From NCBI RefSeq assembly GCF_003576315.1, contig NZ_QWFZ01000039.1, forward strand, positions 124,001 through 188,000: a DNA stretch of 64,000 nt, read 5' to 3'. Below are positions 1 to 8,059 of this stretch, in pieces (position 1 is the stretch's first letter; the number at the start of each line of letters is the position of its first letter). Under the pieces are notes generated by a model. It saw only the letters and a list, made by a program, of their open reading frames with translations. It searched no databases and was not told where the DNA came from. Both the position numbers and the translations under genes were made by a program. This stretch comes from Henriciella mobilis. GTDB lineage: Bacteria > Pseudomonadota > Alphaproteobacteria > Caulobacterales > Hyphomonadaceae.

Positions 1-38
1 CGTAATTGTTCCTGACACGTTCATTACAGGAGGCCGCT

Positions 39-1496
39 CTGCCCAAAGAAACCCAGCAGCCAACCCTGGTCTGGCTTCGAAATGATCTCAGGCTCACCGA
101 TCACCCCGCAATCGCTGCCGCGGCCGAGAGAGGCGGCGAGGTGATCTGTGTCTACATTCTCGAAGAAACGGACGCATTGCGTACGAAAGGTGGCGCCTCA
201 CTCTGGTGGCTCGACAAATCTCTGAGAGCCCTTCGCTCTGACATATCTTCGTTGGGCGGGAAGCTTGTTTGCCGCAAAGGCGATCCGGAGAAAATCGTTC
301 CAGCATTGATTGAAGAAACGAAAGCGACATCAGTTTTCTGGGGCAGGCGCTATGGCAAGGCTGAACGCGAGATCGATGGTCGTATGAAGCAGGCGCTTCA
401 GGATAACGGCATTGACGCCAGGAGTTTCAATACAACCCTCCTGACAGAGCCGTGGCAGATCGAAACGGGGTCCGGGGGCTATTACAAGGTCTTTACGCCG
501 TACTGGAAAGCAGTGCGAGAAAGCTATGAGGCGCCATCCACGCTACCTCGACCAGAGAAGCTGGGAGGTATGGGGGTTAATGGTGAAAGGATTGAGGATT
601 GGGGGCTGCACCCAACCCAACCTGATTGGTCCGAAGGTTTCGCGACGATGTGGACTCCCGGAGAGGCCGGAGCCGCTGATCGTTTGTCGGATTTCCTTGA
701 TCATGGCGTGCGCGAGTACGAGGATATGCGAAATCGTCCAGACTGTGACGGAACGTCTGGACTGTCACCCCATCTGCACTTCGGCGAATTAAGCCCGGTG
801 CAGGTCTGGCGCGCTGTGAAGTCCAGGATCGATAGCGGTCTCCAACCGGAGAGCAGCGCCTGGTCTTTCCTGTCCGAAATTGTCTGGCGCGAGTTCTCTT
901 ATGTTCTTCTGTACTTCAACCCGGATATGGGCTGGGAGAACTACAATCCGAAATTCAATGCCATGCCCTGGAAGAAAGACAGCGCATCACTGACGGCGTG
1001 GAAAAAAGGACAAACTGGGTATCCCATCGTGGATGCGGGCATGCGGCAGCTCTGGGCACGTGGCTGGATGCACAATCGAGTGCGTATGATTGTCGCGTCC
1101 TTCCTTACCAAACACCTTTTGATACACTGGCGAGATGGCGAGGACTGGTTCTGGGACACGCTCGTGGACGCAGACCCGGCATCCAATTCATCAGGATGGC
1201 AATGGACCGCCGGCTCCGGTGCCGATGCTGCGCCATACTTCAGGGTCTTTAATCCCATCACCCAAGGACAAAAGTTCGATGTCAGTGGACGATATGTTCG
1301 AGAGTGGTGCCCGGAATTGAAGGATCTGCCGACCAAGTACCTGCATGCGCCATGGACGGCAGACCCCGAAACCCTGAAGCGTGCCAAAGTTGATCTGGGT
1401 ACCACCTATCCGAAGCCGATTATTGATCATGCTGAGGGCCGTGAGCGCGCACGGTCGGCCTGGGAAGCTCTAAAAGAAAAGCAGGACGCCGCATGA
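39..1496 (+). CDS. phr: Deoxyribodipyrimidine photolyase (cryptochrome/photolyase family), probable CTG start
   Basis: This is a light-driven DNA repair enzyme that uses reduced FAD to split cyclobutane pyrimidine dimers. The N-terminal Rossmann antenna domain opens with LVWLRNDLRLTDHP. The C-terminal FAD domain carries VWREFSYVLLYFNP, the MHNRVRM helix and DADPASNSSGWQW at about residues 375-388, whose Asn and Trp pattern is that of class I CPD photolyases. In-frame TAA at 3-5 bars an upstream start. TTG at 6 lacks a visible ribosome binding site, while CTG at 39 lies 5 nt after GGAGG and gives a family-like N-terminus, about 485 residues. The gene is first in a coupled four-gene set, and its TGA overlaps the next ATG. 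The family is certain; the start is not. Confidence 0.93.
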   Translation: MPKETQQPTLVWLRNDLRLTDHPAIAAAAERGGEVICVYILEETDALRTKGGASLWWLDKSLRALRSDISSLGGKLVCRKGDPEKIVPALIEETKATSVFWGRRYGKAEREIDGRMKQALQDNGIDARSFNTTLLTEPWQIETGSGGYYKVFTPYWKAVRESYEAPSTLPRPEKLGGMGVNGERIEDWGLHPTQPDWSEGFATMWTPGEAGAADRLSDFLDHGVREYEDMRNRPDCDGTSGLSPHLHFGELSPVQVWRAVKSRIDSGLQPESSAWSFLSEIVWREFSYVLLYFNPDMGWENYNPKFNAMPWKKDSASLTAWKKGQTGYPIVDAGMRQLWARGWMHNRVRMIVASFLTKHLLIHWRDGEDWFWDTLVDADPASNSSGWQWTAGSGADAAPYFRVFNPITQGQKFDVSGRYVREWCPELKDLPTKYLHAPWTADPETLKRAKVDLGTTYPKPIIDHAEGRERARSAWEALKEKQDAA

Positions 1497-2821
1497 AGAA
1501 AATAGCGATTATCGGGTCTGGCATCAGCGGTCTGGGCGCAGCTTATGCACTAAGGAATTCAGCCGATATTACGGTTTTCGAGTCACGCGACCGCGCCGGC
1601 GGCCATGCGCACACGGTATCAATCGATTATGACGGAACGCCGATCGATGTGGATGTTGGCTTTATTGTCTATAATGGGCTCAATTATCCGAATCTGACTG
1701 GCTTTTTCGAGGCTCTCGGTGTCGAGACCCAAGCCAGCGATATGAGCTTCGCGGTATCCAATCCGGGAGGTTTTGAGTGGGCGTCGACCGCCTATGGCAT
1801 GTTCGCCCAAAAGCGGAATCTCTTTCGGCCCCGTTTTCATGCCTTCTGGCGAACAATTCTCCGGTTCAATGATGTGGCGCGGGCCGCATTGATGAATGGC
1901 GAAGTCACCGAGGAGAGTCTTGGAATTTGGCTGCGTCGGCATGATTTCAGCGACGACTTCTGCCAGAATTATATTCTACCCATGGGGGGCGCGATCTGGT
2001 CCACCCCACCGGGCAAGATACTCGACTATCCAGCGCGAAGCTTCTTTCAGTTCTTCGAAAATCACAGGCTGATGCATCGTGAGCGCCCGAAATGGCGCAC
2101 AGTGTCAGGCGGTTCAAGGCACTATGTGGCCAAGGCTTCAGAGCTGATCGGCGATAAACTGCTTCTTGGCTCAGGTGTTGAACGCGTCACCCCGTTTGGA
2201 ACGGGCGTCCGGCTGGATTTCGACGATAGGCGAAGCGAAATTTTTGATGAAGTGATCATGGCCACCCATGCCGATACGACTCGTCGTCTCTTGTCTGGCA
2301 CCTATCCGGAAGCGCAATTCCTACTCAAATCCGTTCACTATCGACCCAACCGAATTTTTCTGCACAGGGATCCATCATACATGCCCCGCAGGAAGTCCGC
2401 CTGGGCGAGCTGGAATGTGCTTGGCAAGCATTCAACGGATAACGACATCTGCCTCAGCTATTGGATGAACCGGCTTCAGGGTCTGCCCCGCCAATGCCCA
2501 TTATTCGTCACGCTGAACCCTGAAACGCCGCCCAATGAGAATCTGGTGTTTAAAGAGGTCGTGTTCGACCACCCGCAGTACGACGGCGCCGCATATGCCG
2601 CTGTTCGATCTCTTGAGCGCATCCAGGGGCGGCACGGCATATGGTTTGCTGGCGCTTGGCTCGGTAGCGGATTCCACGAGGACGGTCTGAAGAGCGGCTT
2701 GCGGGCGGCCCTATCGCTTGGCGGGCAGGTTGAGTGGGACCCCGTCGGCGTCGAAACGGTTTACCTGCCGGACCGGCACGCGCCAACCCAAGCAGATCGC
2801 CGACTATCGGTGGTGAAATGA
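1493..2821 (+). CDS. FAD/NAD(P)-dependent amine-oxidase-like oxidoreductase (COG2907 type)
   Basis: This is a predicted flavoprotein of 442 residues. The N-terminal dinucleotide-binding fold is clear: GSGISG at residues 8-13, Glu30 at the end of strand 2 for the ribose hydroxyls, then RAGGHAHTV, the arginine-glycine motif of the amine oxidase/phytoene desaturase superfamily. Near the C-terminus WFAGAWLGSGFHEDGLKSG is the second FAD contact. Its substrate is unknown. Members of this group usually sit, as here, beside DUF1365 and a cyclopropane fatty acid synthase, which suggests a role in modifying membrane lipid acyl chains. The start overlaps the photolyase stop (ATGA), and its own TGA overlaps the next ATG, so translation is coupled in both directions. 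Confidence 0.88.
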   Translation: MKKIAIIGSGISGLGAAYALRNSADITVFESRDRAGGHAHTVSIDYDGTPIDVDVGFIVYNGLNYPNLTGFFEALGVETQASDMSFAVSNPGGFEWASTAYGMFAQKRNLFRPRFHAFWRTILRFNDVARAALMNGEVTEESLGIWLRRHDFSDDFCQNYILPMGGAIWSTPPGKILDYPARSFFQFFENHRLMHRERPKWRTVSGGSRHYVAKASELIGDKLLLGSGVERVTPFGTGVRLDFDDRRSEIFDEVIMATHADTTRRLLSGTYPEAQFLLKSVHYRPNRIFLHRDPSYMPRRKSAWASWNVLGKHSTDNDICLSYWMNRLQGLPRQCPLFVTLNPETPPNENLVFKEVVFDHPQYDGAAYAAVRSLERIQGRHGIWFAGAWLGSGFHEDGLKSGLRAALSLGGQVEWDPVGVETVYLPDRHAPTQADRRLSVVK

Positions 2822-3606
2822 CAACCACGCCGCCTGCTTTGCGACTTCATTTGGGGGAGACGCGCCACAGGCGTTTCACCCCCTTCAAGTCGTCCTTTCG
2901 TTATCGGGTCGCAATGATCGATGTCGATATCGACCGACTTGAAGAGGCTAGCCGACAGACACGCCTTTTTTCAGTCGAAAAGCTTGGGCTCTTTGGCTTT
3001 CGCCGGAATGACCATGGCTCACTACAGCGAACTGCTTTGCGTCCTTGGGCTGAGACGACCTTTCGCGATGCCGGTATAGAGCCCCCCAAAGGCGCTATTC
3101 GCCTGGTTACATTTCCAAGGCACGCCTTCTATAAGTTCGCCCCCATTTCGCTCTGGATCGCGCACACTCCAGAGGGGCACCCCGAGGCGATTTTGTATGA
3201 GGTACGCAATACGTTTGGCGAACGTCATACATATGCTGCGTCCCTCCAAGGCAATTGGAGCCGGCACGAAGCCCCCAAGCGGTTTCACGTCTCTCCGTTT
3301 TTTGATGTGACCGGCCGATACAGCTTCTCACTGAGGTATGATGCCGACGCATTGCGGCTTGGTGTAACGACGATCCAGAATGGCCGCCCCGTCCATTCGG
3401 CCGGCCTTGCCACGTCGGTTGCACCAGCCAGCGACCGCTCTCTCGCCGCCTTGGCGATGCGTATGCCATTCTCCACGATAGGTGTTACACTAGGCATCCA
3501 TTGGGAGGCAGCGAAACTGTGGGCTATGGGTGCCAGGTACCACAAGAAACCGCTGAAAGTACAAAACGATCCGACACTGGCCCGAACTTCCGGTCAGGAA
3601 AATTGA
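2818..3606 (+). CDS. DUF1365 family protein
   Basis: This is a 262-residue protein of unknown biochemical function belonging to the DUF1365 family, recognised by the early RHRRFTPFKSSFRYRVAMIDVDID segment (residues about 17-40), the LFGFRRNDHG block and the C-terminal LGIHWEAAKLWAMGARYHKKP. An in-frame ATG at 2734 exists, but the ATG at 2818 overlaps the upstream stop as ATGA, matches the family N-terminus and is preferred. The family occurs almost always between a COG2907 flavoprotein and a cyclopropane fatty acid synthase, as here, so a shared role in acyl-chain modification is likely. The downstream gene starts 11 nt later. Confidence 0.88.
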   Translation: MTTTPPALRLHLGETRHRRFTPFKSSFRYRVAMIDVDIDRLEEASRQTRLFSVEKLGLFGFRRNDHGSLQRTALRPWAETTFRDAGIEPPKGAIRLVTFPRHAFYKFAPISLWIAHTPEGHPEAILYEVRNTFGERHTYAASLQGNWSRHEAPKRFHVSPFFDVTGRYSFSLRYDADALRLGVTTIQNGRPVHSAGLATSVAPASDRSLAALAMRMPFSTIGVTLGIHWEAAKLWAMGARYHKKPLKVQNDPTLARTSGQEN

Positions 3607-3617
3607 GGACGCAAGAG

Positions 3618-4847
3618 ATGAAAACGGAAAAGATTGTTCCTACCAGCGTTTCAACCATCCGCGCGATGAACGATTTGCCAGCGTCCTTCAAGCTTGCGGG
3701 CATAATGCTCTTGCGGGCAGAAAACGGATCACTTCAGTTCAATTTGCCCGACGGCAGGATTGTCTTGTTTGATCAAGGAAAATCGGGTCCACGTGCCGTT
3801 GTCGACGTGCATGATTTTTCCTTCGCCAAACGTGCATTGGCCGGTGGCGACATCGGCTTTGCGGAAAGCTACATGGACGGCGCTTGGTCGACTCCCGATC
3901 TGACGGCGGTTCTTGAGTTCTTTTCGGAGAACTTTGAGGCGGCCGGCAAACTTGCCGTCGGCGGTTCCGTTGTAAAATTCTTCAACAATATCCGGCACTT
4001 CTTCAACAGAAACAGTAAAGCTGGTGCGCGCCGAAATATCATGGCGCACTATGACCTTGGCAATGCGTTCTACGAGTCGTGGCTTGACGACACAATGACC
4101 TACTCCTCAGCGCTTTTCGAAAAGCCCAATCTTTCTCTCGAACAGGCGCAAGCAGCGAAGTATCAAGCCATCGCCGACCGTATTGGCGCTGGCCCCGATA
4201 GTCATTTGCTTGAGATCGGGTGCGGCTGGGGCGGATTTGCTGAATATGCAGCGAAGGTCCGGGGATCCAAGGTGACCTGCCTTACCATTTCGGAGGCGCA
4301 GCGGGCGTATGCAATAAACCGCATTCAGAAGAACGGATTGTCGGACCGCGTCGAGATCCGTCTGGAAGACTATCGCGATCACAGGGGATCCTATGATGGC
4401 GTCGCCTCAATTGAAATGTTTGAAGCGGTCGGTGAATCCTACTGGCCCAGTTATTTTGCAAAAGTCCGGGAGTGCCTGAAGGACGGCGCACGGGCGGCGC
4501 TGCAGATCATCACGATCGATGACGATCTTTTCAAACGTTATCGCAAGCGGGCCGATTTCATTCAGCACTATATTTTTCCCGGTGGCATGCTTCCAAGCGA
4601 ATCTGCGCTCAAAGCGTCATTCTCGCAGGCCGGCTTGAGATATGAAGGTGTCCAGTATTTCGGTCAGGACTATGCGAGGACGCTCAAGCTATGGGCTCAG
4701 CGGTTTGAAGACGCGTGGGATCACATCCAGTCGCTGGGATTTGATGAGCGTTTTCATCGCCTTTGGCGATTTTACCTGAGTTATTGCGAAGCCGGTTTCC
4801 GCAATGGCCGCATCAATGTCGGCCAGTTTCAGGTGTCGTCGGCCTGA
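3618..4847 (+). CDS. cfa: Cyclopropane-fatty-acyl-phospholipid synthase (SAM-dependent)
   Basis: The product methylenates unsaturated phospholipid acyl chains using S-adenosylmethionine, acting at the membrane. Of 409 residues, the C-terminal two thirds form the methyltransferase: YDLGNAFYESWLDDTMTYSSA at about 144, the SAM-binding LEIGCGWGGFAEYA at about 199-212, then SIEMFEAVGESYWPSYF and FIQHYIFPGGMLPS. The ATG at 3618 follows GAGGACGCAAGAG and is preferred to the in-frame ATG at 3501, which lies inside DUF1365. In Rhodobacter sphaeroides a cfa gene and a photolyase belong to the RpoE-ChrR singlet-oxygen regulon. The same pairing, with a ChrR-like gene nearby, suggests the same stimulus here. 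Its stop abuts the stop of the convergent gene with no base between. Confidence 0.93.
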   Translation: MKTEKIVPTSVSTIRAMNDLPASFKLAGIMLLRAENGSLQFNLPDGRIVLFDQGKSGPRAVVDVHDFSFAKRALAGGDIGFAESYMDGAWSTPDLTAVLEFFSENFEAAGKLAVGGSVVKFFNNIRHFFNRNSKAGARRNIMAHYDLGNAFYESWLDDTMTYSSALFEKPNLSLEQAQAAKYQAIADRIGAGPDSHLLEIGCGWGGFAEYAAKVRGSKVTCLTISEAQRAYAINRIQKNGLSDRVEIRLEDYRDHRGSYDGVASIEMFEAVGESYWPSYFAKVRECLKDGARAALQIITIDDDLFKRYRKRADFIQHYIFPGGMLPSESALKASFSQAGLRYEGVQYFGQDYARTLKLWAQRFEDAWDHIQSLGFDERFHRLWRFYLSYCEAGFRNGRINVGQFQVSSA

Positions 4848-5555
4848 TCAATAAAGGCGGGATAGACGATAATCAATCTTTTGGCCGCGTGCTTCAAAAC
4901 TTAGCTGAACCCAACGGTTCTGATCATCATACCACAGATCAACCGTCAGGTCTGAAACAAGCCTGTAGTGCGTGGCCTCTACGGGCTTGCCGTTGATCTG
5001 GATCGTGTCCGTGCCCAGCCTGGTCACGCTAGTATCCAGAATTTCCCCATTCTCTGTGGACAAGATCGCCTTACTGAAAACCTGCTGGATGTTCCAATGG
5101 CTGGAGGGAATTATCCCTAAAGGCACCTCGCCGGAATAGCCCGATCCGGTCACTTCAAGCGCGTTTCCCTTGACGGAAGCGGTCACGCGCTTCGTGTCGC
5201 CGTCATCATTCGTTTGACCGTCGAGGGCGACAAGACGATCTTCATCCCATGTTTCAACGGAGTCCAACGAATAGCGGAACAGCGTGATCGGGCCGAGCCC
5301 AGCCTTGAGATCCACGTCAGAGGTGACGATTAGCTGACCGTCTTGTCCGGAATCGAATTTGACAATGTGAGAGCCAAACTTCTTGTCACCTTGGCGGAAA
5401 ACGTCAAAACGGATTTCGTCACCCGCTTGAGGGCTCCAAGGCTGTGGAGCCTTTGCACTTACCAGCGCTGATTGCTGATCCGGGGTTCCGCTGTCGGCGA
5501 ACGCAACCCCGGATCCTATGCCAATAATTGCGACAACAGCAGCGACATGCTTCAT
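4848..5555 (-). CDS. Exported DUF6134-like protein
   Basis: This 235-residue protein has a signal peptide: KH after the start Met, a hydrophobic stretch and a probable cleavage after AFA at residue 20. The mature part is rich in beta-forming segments, for example EIRFDVFRQGDKKFGSHIVKF and LTVDLWYDDQNRWVQLSFEA, as in the DUF6134 family of periplasmic proteins found near ChrR/photolyase clusters. Its function is unknown. The ATG at 5555 overlaps the stop of the upstream chrR-like gene (ATGA), so the two are translationally coupled and presumably share the promoter at 6114-6143. An in-frame ATG at 5609 would lie inside that gene and lacks a signal-like N-terminus. Confidence 0.78.
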   Translation of the reverse strand: MKHVAAVVAIIGIGSGVAFADSGTPDQQSALVSAKAPQPWSPQAGDEIRFDVFRQGDKKFGSHIVKFDSGQDGQLIVTSDVDLKAGLGPITLFRYSLDSVETWDEDRLVALDGQTNDDGDTKRVTASVKGNALEVTGSGYSGEVPLGIIPSSHWNIQQVFSKAILSTENGEILDTSVTRLGTDTIQINGKPVEATHYRLVSDLTVDLWYDDQNRWVQLSFEARGQKIDYRLSRLY

Positions 5556-6082
5556 GTCAGCCTCCAGAATGGTCTCGGCGACCGGGCGACATAGCAAGTG
5601 CAGGCGCACTGACCGAGTGCGGCGGGCCTATGTTTAACCCCGGGTATAGCAAGTAGGATGTCACCTTGCTGGTATGATCCGTGCCCATCTTCCAAAGCGC
5701 CTTCCAGAATGACCGTCGCTTCCAAAGCTGAGTGGCCATGGGCAAATACGTTTTGCCCCGGTTCCAGCCGCATCAGCTGCCCGGAAGCGCTCGAGACATT
5801 GGAATACCGGACGCCGGACAGTCCACGCCTCCACCGTACCTCTTCGTAGTCCATGTGGATGATATCCAGAGCAGCCGATACGGCTGCATCGTCTTGCGCC
5901 TGCTGACCAGGGTTTGCGTCGTCTTCAAGAAGCACTTCTCTCACGCTTTCCCAGAGCGTAGCCGCCTCGTCTCCACAGCTCGACATAAGTCGATGGATGC
6001 TTGCCGCGACCTTCAGACTTGGCGCCAGGTTGCCGGCTGCATAATCCAGCATAAATGCGTGATAGGTGTCTTGCGTCGTCAT
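5552..6082 (-). CDS. chrR: ChrR-like anti-sigma factor with C-terminal cupin domain
   Basis: In Rhodobacter, ChrR holds the ECF sigma factor RpoE inactive until singlet oxygen appears. This 176-residue homologue has the N-terminal module (His8, DYAAGNL at 13-19, His30) and a cupin with ligands His115, His117, Glu121 and His151, followed by CACTC (Cys159, 161, 163). The normal H-x3-C-x2-C zinc motif is eroded: after His30 only Cys36 is found, with Ser and Gly at the expected cysteine positions. No sigma gene is adjacent; the next gene upstream is the divergent cysK. The gene has its own sigma-E-like promoter and is coupled to the downstream DUF6134 gene. It may control a distant sigma factor or have become a cupin sensor. 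Confidence 0.8.
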   Translation of the reverse strand: MTTQDTYHAFMLDYAAGNLAPSLKVAASIHRLMSSCGDEAATLWESVREVLLEDDANPGQQAQDDAAVSAALDIIHMDYEEVRWRRGLSGVRYSNVSSASGQLMRLEPGQNVFAHGHSALEATVILEGALEDGHGSYQQGDILLAIPGVKHRPAALGQCACTCYVARSPRPFWRLT

Positions 6083-6113
6083 CCCGCGGAAACTTCCCTT
6101 TTCGTGATAACTT

Positions 6114-6143
6114 GCTTTACGTCGCCGAATGCATTTCGGATCA
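6114..6143 (-). promoter_or_regulatory. Candidate ECF (RpoE/ChrR-type) sigma promoter of chrR
   Basis: Read on the minus strand, TGATCC (6143-6138) is followed by exactly 18 bp and then TAAAGC (6119-6114). The published Rhodobacter RpoE promoter pattern is TGATCC, 18 bp, then TAAGA-like. The predicted transcript would start near 6107, about 25 nt before the chrR ATG. This is a match by eye; no matrix scan was done. Confidence 0.6.
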
Positions 6144-6207
6144 CCCCGCAGAGTGTTGTCACTGCATGGCGTGGCAGCTAAACGGGTTCGAAGACTGGAG
6201 TGTAGAC

Positions 6208-7209
6208 ATGGTGCTGAATTCGGTTCTCGATGCTATCGGGAATACCCCGCTGATCAAACTCAAACGCGTTTCCGAACAAACCGGTTGCACAATCCTTGGG
6301 AAGGCGGAGTTTTTGAACCCGGGCCAGTCTGTCAAAGACAGGGCTGCTTTGGGCATTGTACGCGATGCTGAGGAATCCGGCCTGTTGAAGCCGGGCGGCA
6401 CGATCGTGGAAGGCACTGCGGGCAATACCGGCATCGGCCTCGCACTTGTCGGCAGCGCACTTGGCTACCGTGTTGTTATCGTGATGCCACGAACACAAAG
6501 CACGGAAAAAAAGAACGCAGTCCGGTTGCTGGGGGCCAAGCTCATTGAAGTCGATGCTGTTCCCTATTCCAATCCGAACCACTATGCCCGTTATTCAGGC
6601 CGGTTGGCAGAAGAGCTCGCCAAGTCGGAGCCGAACGGAGCGATTTGGGCCAACCAGTTCGATAACATCGCGAACCGCGACGCCCATTACAATACAACCG
6701 GTCAGGAAATCTGGACGCAGACTGAGGGTGCCGTTGATGGTTTTATCTGCGCCGTCGGATCGGGCGGAACGCTTGCCGGGGTTGCAAAGGCGCTCAAGGA
6801 AAAGAACGCCGACGTGAAAATCGGTATCGCCGATCCAGGAGGCGCTGCGCTCTACCAGTATTACAATACCGGTGAACTCAAGGCCGAAGGCACATCGATC
6901 ACTGAAGGAATTGGGCAAGGTCGCATTACCAAGAACATCGAGGAACTCGAGGTCGACTACGCCTACCGCTGCACGGATACCGAAGCTCTGGAAATCCTGT
7001 ACGATCTCATTTTGCACGAAGGGCTGTGCCTGGGGGGATCAGCTGGTATCAATATCGCCGGCGCTGTACGCTTGGCGAAGGATCTTGGACCTGGGCATAC
7101 AATCGTGACCATTCTCTGCGACTACGGCAATCGATACCAGTCCAAGCTTTTCAATCCGGAATTCCTTCGCTCAAAGGATCTGCCTACGCCCCCATGGATG
7201 GAGGACTAA
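6208..7209 (+). CDS. cysK: Cysteine synthase A (O-acetylserine sulfhydrylase)
   Basis: This PLP enzyme converts O-acetylserine and sulfide to cysteine in the cytoplasm. The 333-residue protein has AIGNTPLIKLKRV at the N-terminus, NPGQSVKDRAA with the PLP lysine at residue 43, the phosphate/substrate loop EGTAGNTGIGLA (Ala where many CysK have Ser), VGSGGTLAG, and GLCLGGSAGINIAGA near the C-terminus. The ATG at 6208 is preceded by GGAG with a 7-nt spacer; further upstream in-frame codons give a non-homologous extension. It is the first gene of a sulfur amino acid cluster with sseA (4 nt downstream) and metC. The 125-bp gap to chrR is a divergent promoter region. Confidence 0.94.
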   Translation: MVLNSVLDAIGNTPLIKLKRVSEQTGCTILGKAEFLNPGQSVKDRAALGIVRDAEESGLLKPGGTIVEGTAGNTGIGLALVGSALGYRVVIVMPRTQSTEKKNAVRLLGAKLIEVDAVPYSNPNHYARYSGRLAEELAKSEPNGAIWANQFDNIANRDAHYNTTGQEIWTQTEGAVDGFICAVGSGGTLAGVAKALKEKNADVKIGIADPGGAALYQYYNTGELKAEGTSITEGIGQGRITKNIEELEVDYAYRCTDTEALEILYDLILHEGLCLGGSAGINIAGAVRLAKDLGPGHTIVTILCDYGNRYQSKLFNPEFLRSKDLPTPPWMED

Positions 7210-7213
7210 ACTC

Positions 7214-8059
7214 ATGACCTCCCCGCTCGTCTCAGCCGCCTGGCTCAAATCCAATATTTCGGCACCCGACTTGCGCATTATCGACGCAAGCTGGTTTCCT
7301 TCATGGATCGCGTCGGCTAATGCCGGTCGCGCCGCATATGAGCGAGGCCACATACCGGGCGCCGTCTATTTTGATATTGACGACATTTGTGCCGAGGAAA
7401 GCGACCTGCCCCACATGATGCCCGACTCGGTGAAGTTCTCTTCCCGGGTCCGCAAACTGGGCGTTGGGGACGGCAACCGCATCGTCGTCTACGACTCCAA
7501 TGACTTCATTGCCTCCGCAAGGGTATGGTGGATGTTCAGGGTCATGGGACATGAAGACGTCGTAGTCCTGGACGGCGGATTACGAGCGTGGGAAGCGGAG
7601 GGAGGCGATCTTGAGGATCTCCCTCCAATTGTCACTGGGGGACGGCATTTTACACCCCGCGTGCAGGCACACCTCATAAAATCCCGGGAACAGGTCCGCG
7701 AAGCATCGTCAGGTGCGACGCTTCCAATTCTGGACGCCAGGCCTGCCGGACGTTTTAACGGCACCGAGGACGAGCCTCGCGCTGGCCTGCCTTCCGGACA
7801 TATCCCCGGCAGCGTCAACATTCCATCCGCGAAACTGGTCGCCCCTGATGGTCGTATGGCTGATGAAATCCAGCTAAAAAAACTCTTCGACGACTACAGA
7901 GCTGGGCCGGTTGTTGCCACTTGTGGCTCTGGCGTTTCTGCAGCCGTGCTAGCGCTTGGACTGGCTCAATTGGGCAACTGGGAAGCGGCGCTGTATGACG
8001 GTTCCTGGACTGAGTGGGCGAGCGACAAGGATAATCCGGTAGAAACGTCCACAGCATGA
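7214..8059 (+). CDS. sseA: 3-mercaptopyruvate/thiosulfate sulfurtransferase (double rhodanese)
   Basis: This enzyme transfers sulfur from 3-mercaptopyruvate or thiosulfate to thiophilic acceptors. The 281 residues contain two rhodanese domains: the non-catalytic N-terminal one (SWFPSWIASANAGRAAYERGHIPGA) and the catalytic one ending in VVATCGSGVSAAV with the active-site cysteine at about 237. CGSGVSA is the loop of mercaptopyruvate sulfurtransferases rather than of thiosulfate-specific rhodaneses (CRxGx). The gene starts just after cysK, with GGAG of the cysK tail as its ribosome binding site. Its TGA overlaps the metC ATG. Position between cysteine synthase and cystathionine lyase supports a role in cysteine-derived sulfur handling. 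Confidence 0.92.
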   Translation: MTSPLVSAAWLKSNISAPDLRIIDASWFPSWIASANAGRAAYERGHIPGAVYFDIDDICAEESDLPHMMPDSVKFSSRVRKLGVGDGNRIVVYDSNDFIASARVWWMFRVMGHEDVVVLDGGLRAWEAEGGDLEDLPPIVTGGRHFTPRVQAHLIKSREQVREASSGATLPILDARPAGRFNGTEDEPRAGLPSGHIPGSVNIPSAKLVAPDGRMADEIQLKKLFDDYRAGPVVATCGSGVSAAVLALGLAQLGNWEAALYDGSWTEWASDKDNPVETSTA

